64,000 nt of DNA from Promerops cafer. Lineage: Eukaryota > Chordata > Aves > Passeriformes > Nectariniidae. The notes below the pieces were generated by a model. That model was given only the letters and a program-made list of their open reading frames with translations, had not been told where the DNA came from and ran no database searches. The position numbers and the translations under genes are program-made. How positions within the stretch are numbered: the stretch's first letter is position 1; each line of letters begins with the position of its first letter. Location of the stretch: contig VZSE01009986.1 in assembly GCA_013398275.1 (NCBI GenBank), positions 641,043 to 705,042 of the forward strand. The letters run 5' to 3'. Positions 13,501 through 25,500 of this stretch are shown here, one piece after another.

Positions 13501-16500
13501 GGAGCAAGCTTTCAGTGTTCTGGTCAAAATCATGTTTGATTATGGACTCAGGGAACTTTTCAAACAGAACTTTGAAGATTTGCACTGCAAGTTCTATCAG
13601 CTGGAGCGCCTCATGCAGGTGGGGGCTCACACGGGGAGGGTGAAGGGACCCGAGCCTGCAATTCAGCTCTGGCTGTTTCTCGCGGGGTGAATGGTGTTTG
13701 TAAGCTGTGAGGAAGGTTGGAGAGTGAGGACTATGCCAGGTGTTCTAGCAGAGGTCTCAGGAGCAGTGTGGTGCTGCTGAAGGCAGATGTGCCTGACAGC
13801 TGGAGTGGCTCTGGTGTCAGCACAGCCACTGCTGGGCCCTGCTGAGGCAAATCCCAGGGTCCTGCTGGGCATCCACCCCAGGACAAGCCTTTGGCATCCT
13901 TTGGATGTCCCCAGGCCCATTCCTGTCACGCCTGGTGGATGCAGGACCCTGCACTGATGGTCACTCTACCCAACTTCCTTCTGTGTTTGGGGGTTCAGCT
14001 ACAGTTCCAAAACAGCCTAAATTAAATTTAAGTGCTTCTGTATGTTTTACTTTTAGGAATACATTCCTGATCTGTATAACCACTTTCTGGACATCAGCCT
14101 TGAAGCACACATGTATGCTTCCCAGTGGTTCCTGACTCTGTTCACTGCAAAATTCCCTCTTTACATGGTCTTCCATATTATTGACTTACTCCTGTGTGAG
14201 GTATGTGTTATAATTGGAGACTTGCACAGCTCCCAGCTTTTGACAGTTTGTCACTATCTTGGTTCATGTCCTTGTTACTATCTGTTCTCTCAGAGCAAGG
14301 CATGTGATATTTTTATGTAGAAGTGTTACATTTCTGCAATGATAAAGATTCTCAGCATTTTAAAGAAAAAAAATAAGAATCAATAGCTATATAAAAGATT
14401 ATAATCTCCTATTCCCTAAGGCACTAGTGAATCTATGTGAGAAGACTCTGTACAGTGTGATGAGAGCTGACTTACAAATGTGTGGGTTCCTCTCTTCTGA
14501 AGTCACGTTATACACAATGATTACTTTTTTTTCCTATCATATTGCTGCATGGAGGCCACTGTGTATAAAATGGCCCAGCTAACTCTCATGCTGGTAATCT
14601 AACAAGCTTGAAGCTCTTTCTCCTGGAAAACTTGAAGTCTCTCTATATTTCACAATGTACATTTAGAGAGCAAAATTCTTTCTGTTGAGACGTTGTCTGT
14701 AATCATGTTTAGAACAGTGTATGTAATGGTGTGTGGGCAAACAGTGTAATTACAGTCAGCACTTACTACCATCAGTGAACAAATCCCATTTTGTACTGAA
14801 GCATCCTTGAGTTATTTAATGATTTGCTGGGTAACTTTATGCATCCATTCTTCTTGGATCTGCACTTGTTCCTGTGAAGTGGCTGATTTCCTGCCTTTCC
14901 TTTACTGAAGGCGTTCAGCATTCACAAACCTCCTGGTCAATGTTCTTGCCCTTTCCCTGTGTCTGCTGCTTGCTTTGTCCATGTGCCAGTGGAATAGAAA
15001 GCAGCAGATGGTATGGAGAAAATCACTTCTGTTTGTTTAGAAACATATTTTCAATTCATAAATAGTAAATGTGCTCACAGAGAAGTTTTAAGGAGCTTTT
15101 CATCATTTTCAAGTGATCGTGAAAGAATAACTTCATGGGAAGAAGAAAGGCAGGATTGTGAAATAAGATGAGCAATGGGTCATGATTATGAGTGGGACCC
15201 CTGAAGAAGGTGTGAGCTACTCCTGACTAGAGAACTGTTTGTATTTAATTTAATTGGACAATATGAATAGAACTCTTCTAAGGAGTAGTGGCAGAATAGA
15301 TGCCATTTGACTCTGTCCTAAAGTGAGCCACTTTCTTTTTCATTGCATGAATTATCCCAGTTTGTGAAGACCAGAATTTAATGTATTGGTGTTTATGTTG
15401 CTGCATTTGAATCAGTGTTTTTAGGAGTTGCTGCATGAAAGTTAAATTATCTTGAGCTGACCAATTACTCATTAAAAAATAAAGTGCACAACATAATTTT
15501 AGAGTTTCAGACTGCTAAGGAGGCAGTAAAACCATGTTGATTGTTTTGCTCTCTATAATGACTCTCCAGTAAAGATATTTTGCCAGTTGTTTGCAAAGTC
15601 ATTCTTTGTGCCTTTGATTTATATAGCACCTGGTTACACACATATCCTGGGTCTCCATTTCACAGAAACTAGACAAACAACAAAACCCACCAAATAAACT
15701 TCTATCCAAGCTTACAAATACTGAGAAATGAAATTATTTTGTCATTATTTTTTCTTTCCAGGGAATAAGTGTTATCTTCAATGTTGCACTGGGACTGTTA
15801 AAAGTGAGTAGACAATGTTACACTGTGGTTTATGCATCTTCATGCACCATATAAAAATTAAGATGCCTGTTACAAAAATATATTGGGGTTTTTTGAGAAG
15901 CTAACAACTGCCTGTGGCACACGTGCTGTAATCTGGCATGTGTGAGCAGCACAGTGCTTTTTTGGGGGGGTGGAATAGAAGGTTGCAGAAATAGAAACAA
16001 ACACTCTTTGCAGAAGGTTAAGAAGCAGTGATGTTACTGCAGCTTTCCAAAGCTGTTGTGGCTTTATTGTCTCTGGGATTCAATAAGTAAAAAATTTGCT
16101 TTCCCTGGTGTTTCTTTCCTTGCCTCCAGACTACCAAGGATGATTTGTTGCTGACTGACTTTGAAGGGGCTTTAAAGTTCTTCCGAGTGCAGCTGCCCAA
16201 GCGGTACCGCTCCGAGGAGAACGCCAAGAAGCTGATGGAGCTGGCCTGCAACATGAAGGTGAGCTGGGAGGGACTGCTGCAGCCTCAGCCTGGGAGCAGC
16301 CCTGCCTCCAGCTCCAAGGGCAGATGCAGGTTAATTGACTATGATCATGAGATTAATTTTGAGTCAAATACACTGACATGGTTCAAAGTGTCCTTTTTCC
16401 TTAAATTCCCTAGAGGAATTCTTTGTACTGTCAGTGTGGAAGTGCACAACTTCCCTGGTGTGTTAACATTCCAGGCATTTTGTGATCCAGGTGTAGTGGC

Positions 16501-19500
16501 AGTGTGGATACCAGTATTCTGCACAGAGTTCAAGCATATCTTGTGTGAAACTAATGTAGAAATTACAAAATAATCAATAATAAAGCTATTTTAACTCTCA
16601 TTTAGCATTAGCCACGGATTACATGTTCCACGTGCATCTGGTTCACATCATCCTAATGAGTGCATTTGCCTTTTGTGTTTCCAAATAACAACTTGTTCCT
16701 CTTCCCACTCTGCCAAAATTCCCTGTGTTCCCAGTGCTGTGTGGAGTGGCACAAGCAGTCTCTGAGTGGACATGGCAAGGCTGCCCGTGGTGTCCTGGAG
16801 TGCTGGGTGCTTTAAAGCATTAAAGGGGCATTAAAGGGGAGGTTGTGGAGGAAGCACTGCTGGGCTTGCCACAGTGCTTCTGTATCACCTCCTTGATGGG
16901 ACTGCTGCACGTAATTGCTTTCCTTGACCTAAAATATAAGTCTTTTGCTGTCAGTAGAAATCTCCAGCTCTGTATTTGGAAGTGTTTGTTTGAGCAGAAA
17001 AGGGCCTGATATCAAAATAAATAATTTATAGGAAGGGAGAAGTAGCCTGGCTAATTGTGATTAGAACAGCATTCTGCTGGAAAGCAGGTCTGGAAGTCGT
17101 CAGCTGGAGACAGCACCAGATTCTTAAAGTCACTCCTCAGTGTTGCCATCAAGTCATAGAATCGCAGAACGGTTTGGGTTGGAAGGGACTTCAAAGCTCA
17201 TCTCATTCCACCCCTGCCATGGGCAGGGACACCTTCCACTATCCCAGGTTGCTCCAACCCCCAGCCAGTGATGGGGAATTTACTTCTCTGGGCAACAGAT
17301 ATCAGCAGAGCTGCTGCTGCCTCCTGAAAAAATGTGGTGGGACATCAGCATTCATTTCTGCAAACCCAGAATCCCTGCTGACTTCCCCAGGCCTCCCATG
17401 CCCAGAATTTATGACAATGACAAATCTGCTTAAGATCACCTAAAAAAGGCAAAACTGGCTTAATCCACTTGAAAAGTAGAAGATAAAAATACAGTGGTGT
17501 GCCTGCCTTCCTTTCCTCTGGCATGGTGGATGCCTCACTTGTCAGGATCTAACTTTACATTGTGGGAGATACGGGGTGTGAAACCCCAAAATTTGTGCAG
17601 TGTTTGAGCAGGGGCAGAGCAGTGAAATAATCTCGTCCAATTACTGGCTCCATTGTCAGTGAAGGGTTAGTCCTCTAGGTGGGTGTCTGGGGTGCAGGAA
17701 TGACTCCTGCAGTTGTGTGGTTGGAGCGACTCCAGGTAATGGTTGGCATCTCCGAAGAAATGTTCGGAGAGGTGTTTCTGGCAGCTCTCACTAGAGGGAG
17801 CTTGGCCACCGCTTTCTGCAGCTCCTTCCGAGGAAGGCTGTTAGTGACAAAACCAGACTTCAGGGAAGCCAAACACGTTTTCCATTCTGCCTGTCATTTG
17901 TGCATGTAAAACTCAACCTGTTTCTCAGAGAAGGGTTTTTAAAGGGGAAATCTTAGCTATAGCTTTTAAATTTATTTGGTTTACTGAGATAATAATAAAT
18001 GTTTAGGAGCAATTTTGAATGCTAGAGATTTCATTTAGATGCATAATGTCTTGCATGTGAAATGCTCACAATGATCTTGGCATGGTCTGTGTGGCTAAAC
18101 CATTGTAACCCTTGGCACAGGTGACACCAGGAAAATGCTGGTCAGGATCCATTACAGCTTCCCTTGTGTTCCCTGTCCCTGCAGGACTTGAACTCTGGGC
18201 ACAAAATACTGAATTTGGCATCACCTTTCTGTCCCTTCTCACAGAAGGGGAATCTGGGGGCCTGTGAGAGTGGCTTTGCTGGTGCTGTGTGTGTGAGAGC
18301 CAGAGACAGAGCACGTGTGCCTCTGAGGTGCTGCTGCTTGCCCAGACACCTTGGCAGCTCAGGCACAGGGCTGTTTTCTGCTGGGCTTGAGTGACACTGG
18401 CAGAAATGTCAGCTGAGCCTGCACTTGCCCTTTCAGCATTTACAGTCTCATGTAAAGTAAACCAAATGCTTCTGTGTGGTGATAAATGTTACAGCTGAAA
18501 AAGCAGCTGAAGAAGGCTCAGCATCAGGCCAGTCCCAAAATGAACCACGTCTCGTGGGGTTCTGTTCTGCTGAAGCTCTGCAGTGTGTGGAGCACCAAGG
18601 AGCTGTGCAGCCCCAAGGGGGAGCTTGGACAGGATGCTCTGGGTGCCTTTTGGAACCTTCCCTGTATTCCACAGGAAGAAGCTGCTGTCATTATATTGAG
18701 TGGAACTGCGTTTTTGACCACTCCTGAGGGCTGACACTCAGAACTGGGTGAAGCCATGAGCTGTGCTTTGTAGAAGGCAGGAGTTGCCTGAAGCTTGTTC
18801 CATAACCCTGTGTGTGTTGTGTTCTTTTATTGATGTTCTGGGCAGGAACTAATGGGCTGCTTTAATTTAGATTAGCCAGAAGAAGCTGAAGAAATATGAA
18901 AAGGAATATCATACCATGAGAGAGCAGCAGGCTCAACAGGAGGATCCTATAGAAAGATTTGAGGTAATGCTTTACCTTCTCCAGTTGGGTTTAACAAAGG
19001 GGAAGTTGCTACTTTGACTCTTTTTTGAGCTGGTTTTGCTTTCTCACCGATTTGGATGCAACAGGGGAATCAGCTCCATGAACGTGAGGGGAATGTCTCT
19101 CTATTGGCAGCGCTGATCAGGACGGGGTTGTTGTGAGCCCAGCTGTGCAAAAAAAGGAATAGTATGAATTTTTATTTGGGCTTATAGAACTGGTTCAGGA
19201 GAGCCTGTTTAATGTGCTGATTGTACCACAAGCCATGAACAGAAAGGAAATGCCTGACTGATTCTAACTCTGCCTCCCATGGTTATACTCCCACTCTTAC
19301 TCCTCTTCCTTATTTCAAATTATGTATACTGCAGTAAGCATATAATTTTATAAATAGTTTATTTATCAAATAAATGTAATACAGGGATAAATTACACGTG
19401 TCAAGTTATGTGTGCCTACACAAACCACAATACATAGATACAATAAGTTAACGTATTTTAATCAGAGGAGTTTTATGTAAACTTTCTTTAGTATCCATCT

Positions 19501-22500
19501 CTATGCTGGGAGTTGTAACAGGAGAGAGAAAATAGAGTATCTTTCCCAGGATTCTCCTCTCTTACCTGTTTTTAGCATGCAAATTCAATTTTGAGCCAAG
19601 AAAAGCAGTACGTGTAGGAAACTCCTGGCAAGGTATCGATGGCAAAATGATACCCCTACTATTGCAGGCTTCAAAAACATTTCTGTAGGTCAACAAGTAA
19701 TGGCTGAGCAGTTACTTATACCTGGAGTCTTCTCAAGGCTAATCCTGTATTTATTTTACATTTACACTATGGCTGTAGTTTTGTCCTGGGGACTTTCATG
19801 CTGGTAGAGTTGTCTTTGCATACTGCAGATGCAAGGTGGGCATTTGTGTGTAGGCACAGGAAGCTCTGTGTGTCAGACACCCAGCTGGGCAGCCCCTGTC
19901 CCTGACAGCCCCTTTGTGTCCCCGCAGCGCGAGAACCGGCGCCTGCAGGAAGCCAACATGAGGCTGGAGCAGGAGAACGACGACCTCGCCCACGAACTGG
20001 TCACCAGCAAGATTGCACTGAGGAAGGACTTGGACAATGTAAGTCATGTCCTCAGGCTGTCTAGGGCAGTCAAGGGCTAACTCCTTGTTCCTTCTCTCAC
20101 TGGAGAGGAGATACATGGAGTACTTCTCTTGTGTGGGACAGGATTCCTTCCTCCACACCCGTATTGCACATTGACACTGTGTAGGCCTGCGACAGAGGTC
20201 CATGGCAAACAGGAGTGCTGACTGAAATACTCATTACTCTGAAAAGCATTCAAAGTGACTGGAGGGAAAAGAGAGCCTGTACTTGAGTAGTTGCTTTCTT
20301 TTCTCTAAGGAAGCCTAGCAGGACCTGTGTCAAGTCTTTGAACCATCAGAGAGATCATAACATGGATGCTGGCTTGTGTTTTCCTGGGATTTTTATGAAT
20401 ACAATTTCACAGCAGACAGGCTTTGCAAAGTAAGTGCCTGATAAACTTGAAAGTCTGAGTCTGTCTGGCTCTGCATGGATCAGGTTCTCAGGTACCTCAG
20501 GCAACTCTGAAAATGTTGTTGTGGTTTCCATTTGGCTTGTTGCGATCTGCCTGTGTGAACTCCTCATCCTGGGCTGTTTTCAGATCAGTAGAGCTCTCAG
20601 GAGGAAACTTCAGGTCTGCTTTGTGTCACGGGAGTTTTTTTCAGCTTGCTGTCCCACTCCCCTCTTTACATATTCACTTGTGGGAGATTTTATTAGGATA
20701 TGCTTTTTCATTTATTCCAGGACATGCAGAGACAGAAAGGTACTGGCATTGCTAGCACAGGGGAGGCTACAACACATTTGGTCTGTCTGCTTGGGGAGAT
20801 GAGGGGAAGAGTTCAAGTGCTCATGTTTTGCCATTCTTGTTTGGTACCAAGATAAATGCATTTCTGAAATCTCAAAGGAAAATGACTTCTGAAAGTTGCA
20901 CAGTGCAGGAGCTGACAGGCTTTAAAATGTTTCATTGGATCTGCCTCAGACAATTTAAGGTTTCCCACGGTCTCCTGGAAACTTGCTGTTGGAAAACTAT
21001 TCATAGTAAATGTTGATGCCAATGGGTGAATGTTGCTTTAATGAGGTTTGCCTCAGGACTTTTGGGTTTATTACATCTCCTGTTCTTAGGTGTTAAAATG
21101 TGGATCATAGAAGAATGTTCTGGAAGCAGGTTTTCCCCACACATTGGTATGTTCACCTCCTCTTACCTGGGCTTTTTCCCTTCATTAGTGAAGCTTCCAG
21201 AAGCTTCACACTGGTGATAGCCCAGCAGTGGCACTCAGGAGGTGGACTCTAGCAAAAATTGTCTGGAAGAAGCCTTTTCTATCACTTTTTAACTGCTACT
21301 TGTGGCTGCTTGAGCCTGTCTAAGACACGGTTATACTTTTACATTGTTTTTTTTAAATGGAGAGCTGGGAGAGGAACAAAATTAGGCAAAATTGATATGC
21401 TTAATTTGATACATAATAGTCTTGCACTCAAAGATGGCAAATGATGTTGGCAGCATTTGGGTTATCCCCTGGGAGGAGATAGGTAGGTTTGATCCTACTT
21501 CAGGACATGATTAATTCTTCTAATTGGATCCTGAAGTGATAAGTTTCATTCTGCCAGTCAGAGGTCCTGAAAGGAAAGTACCAAAGGACATTGTTTAACA
21601 CACCTTTTCTGATACCTACATGGCGTGTCTGAAATCTGCAACCTAAAAGATCAAAACAAAGCATTTGGAAATACAAGAATTTCCTTAATATCCTTTTACT
21701 AGACTAGAAAATAGGCTTCATTTTTCTACTGTTGTTGGGCTCCTACATCCTGGTGTTCTTTAACTTTAAAACAGCTTAAACCCCATCTGTAATGAAAAAA
21801 TGTTCTCTTTGCCTTTGCCGTCTGTTTTAAAGGATCAGCAGGACTTTAAGGGACTAAAATTCACTTTTTGATTTTCTTCCTTTGAAGGGAATTGGTACAG
21901 CTACTTTCTGAAGATTTTATATATCAGTTGAGTTATTGATCTATTTTTATGTAGAATCCATACACCTATTGGGAAGTGCTGTGTTGTGTGTATGAGACAG
22001 GAGAAGATGTCTTAATTTTGCAGAGTTTTAGTGGTTTATAAAGAGCTGGAAATTTTTCAACAATATATTGTTATACTTAAAAAAACTGCAGGAAAAGGGA
22101 TTGTTGGTTTCTGGTGAGACATTTCTTTCCCTTAAAGAGGAAGGAGAGAGGGGCCTGACTTATGTTTGCTTTTCTATCTCAGTTTTTTCATGCAGTGTTT
22201 TCTGGGATGGTATCACATCCATTGGGAAGTGTCATAGAGTTCGGGGGGCTTTTTAAATGTTCTAGAGACATTTTTCATTAATTCTGTTTTCATTGCAAGG
22301 TTGAATGTTTGCAAATTAAACTTAGGTCTGAGCTGGTTATAGTCTTTTATTGATCTTGCACATTTTGAGCTGTTCTGTGCCTTTGGTTGTCTTCAGAATG
22401 TATTGGTCAACTTCCAGACTGGACAAGAAAATGTAACTTACTTCTGGTATTGGATTTCTTTGGAGCAATCCCTACTCCAGTTTTGCTAAAATTAATCACT

Positions 22501-25500
22501 GAATTCAAGGAGGCATTTTGGAGGGCTGGAGTATAGTGGTACATGTCATTAATTTTGATGTGTTGCTGCTTAGCTATTGCAGATGGGAAGTTTTAGAAAA
22601 ATAATTTTCAGAATAAAGTTTTATTGTTTTTAATAACAATGAACCAAACCTTACTAAGACTGGAATGGCTGCACTCTTGGCTCTGTCCTGGTGGAGGCAC
22701 AGCAGGGAAGCCTCTGCTCAGCCTCCACTCTGTGTTCCAGGCAGAGGAGAAGGCAGATGCCCTCAATAAGGAGCTGCTAATGACCAAACAGAAGCTGATT
22801 GATGCAGAAGAAGAAAAGAGGCGCCTGGAGGAAGAATCTGCTCAGGTTGGGGCCTTTCTGTCATTCTCACTGTTCTGTACAGTACAGAAATGATAAAAAT
22901 AAAAAGTGACAAGTGTGGGAAGGGCTTAATGTTCTAAGTCATGTTTGTTCCTCTTCTCTGGTGTAAAGGACGTCAGCAAAGCAGAATTTGGCATTTTCCT
23001 GCCAGGTGCTTCATAGGTTGGGGAATTTTTATCTTGAAATCACAAAGTCACAGCCTGTGCCAGATGCTGCACAGAGAGGCAGTGCGGGACTTCAGCTGTC
23101 AGCACTTTTTGAATCCTTCCTTTCCTTGGCTAGCTCACTGTTCTGTCAGTGATGGCCACCAAAGCCTGGCTTTTCCCTGCCTGCACGGAGCTGAGCTGGA
23201 CTCTGGGTCCCTGGATAGAGCAGAGCAGTGAGGTTAAGGAGAAAGAAAAAATACCACCTGGGTATTTTTCAGACTACACCCATATAAACCCTTTATTTTC
23301 TTTTTCTTTTCCCCTACAGCTGAAGGAAATGTGTCGTAGGGAACTAGATAAGGCAGAGTCAGAGATCAAAAAGAACAGCTCTATTATTGGTGACTACAAA
23401 CAGGTAAGTACAACTTCATGATGATGTGGTTTGCTATCAAAGACTTTCAGGTATTTTAGGAGATTTCTGGAAATCAGTGTCATCTATGCTATGCATTTGA
23501 GGACACAATTTAGCTGTTCTAAGCTAAACCTGTGGCTGGTTTTGCATTTTCTTTGGCCAGGATCCTGAAGTGGTCAGTCCTGTTTGCCCCTGATGTGGGT
23601 ATTTGTAGATCAGCAGTCACCACAGCCTCAGTTACAGCCAAACCTTGTTCAAATGGGCTCTTGGATATCAAAGGTTCACCTCATGCCAAAAAAAGCTTCT
23701 CTCTCACCTTCCCTTTGTCAATCAAATGCACCTCAGAAATAAAAAAATAAAGATGCCTTTTTCCTTTCAAGGCTTTGCTTTGGCATTCAAGCTCCTGATC
23801 ACAAGGTATCAGGGGAGCAAATTCATGTGTCTCTTTAGTAGGCCCAAATCAGATCTCAGGGAATGAATTAGGGTTTTTTTACTACTCTGTCTTGCCTGTT
23901 CTTTTCTCCCAAAGGCAACGAAAGGGCCATGCTATTCATAACCTTTTCGAGCTCCTTTAGCAAGGCCAAACTGTTAATAACTTATGTTGGAACTGCACCT
24001 TTTCCTGTGGGGATAGAAGAATATGTAGAGAATGGGAAAATGTACAATGAGACAGCTTAATGCAGCATCCCAATTTTTCTAGCTTTCTTAGGTCCCTAGA
24101 CTATCCATGTTAATATTGCAGCAGCATTTATTTGTGCTTTAGCCTTCATTTGGGATGGAATTTACATGTATAAATGGTTTGGTAACATAATTTTGCTTTT
24201 CAGATTTGTTCCCAGCTGAGTGAGCGACTGGAAAAGCAACAAACAGCAAATAAAGCTGAAATTGAGAAAATACGGGTAAGAGACCAGATAGATCCACAGT
24301 CTACAATGTTGCAATCTCTTAGCAAAATCATAGCAGCAAACACACAATGGTGGCTGAGAGTCCCCATAGATAAAAGAGAAGATTATAAGGGGGAGATGTG
24401 GGAGAAGAGGTGAGCCCTCTTGTGTCGTAGTGGTTACATGCTAATGTTAATGCTGGAATTTTTTTGAGGGGTCTTTTTATTCTGGAAGAGATTCTCTGAC
24501 TGTCTTTTACCTTAAAGTAACAGGGGGGAGAGACAGAGCCCATTATTGTAGCAAAATAACACAGCAGTGTTTCCAAAGCCGTGAGTCTGGGGCTGGCAGG
24601 AGCTCCTGCTTGGCTGTGCCTCCCCAAAAGTTCCCATTAGTGGTTCCTCTGGTGTTGAGCTGCTCTCCCAGAGCAGAGGCAGGACCAGGCTTTGATCACA
24701 TCCCCAGCACGTCGCTCACAGCCAGGTGTTTACTTTAGCAAAAGGTGGATGACTGCGAGCACTGCCGCGAGTTCTTCAATAAGGAAGGCCGTGTGAAGGT
24801 TGCCAGCACTGCCAAGGATGGTTCAGACGAGGACACGGATGAGGAGAAGGAAACACTGAAGAACCAGCTGAGGGAAATGGAGCTTGAGCTGGCCCAGACC
24901 AAGCTGCAGCTTGTGGAGGCGGAATGTAAAATACAGGTAATGCTCTGGAAGTTTGTTTTGTAGTCTGTACAGTGTGTCTGCATTCCTAGAAAAATGTGTG
25001 TGTGAGTTGTAGAGGGATTGGAACAGATCCTGTTGGTTGAAACCATAACCTGCTATTTCCTGCATGGGTTATTTAACCAAACACTGCGTCTGAAACTTGC
25101 TGTATGCAGACGATATAATTGAAATTGCATGAACTGTATTTAGCAGCCAGTACAGCTTCCAGACATCTGCCTGTCTGCAGTGCAATGCTGGCTGCCTGAT
25201 CTCCTGCAACTGCTTGGAAGGAGCCCAAGCTCTGACAGAGTACTGAATCATGCATGTCTTTATCTCACAATCAGTGCTAAATGAAGAAGTAACATTGACA
25301 AATGTTAGACATGTTTCTTAAAACACTATTGCAAAGCACTCCAGGTACCTGAAGTATTTCTGTAAAATATGACAACATTGTGCTTTTAGCCTAAAACTGA
25401 TATGTCAGTGCAGCTTCTTCACAGAAAGGTAAAAATTAGTTTGTAGAAAGTCCACTTCCTGTGGGAATAGCTCCTCCTCAGATGGAAGAGAATTAAAGAG

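Larger units (their letters stand above)
13619..18870 (+). other. RABGAP1: RABGAP1 introns between 13619 and 18870
   Basis: Introns 13619-14056, 14201-15761, 15804-16129 and 16259-18870 hold one reverse CR1 fragment (about 17153-17300) and a CTCF-like motif (17788-17801). The segment 18100-18700 is more GC-rich than its surroundings and open in several frames, but has no similarity I recognise and no convincing splice pair. Confidence 0.7.
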
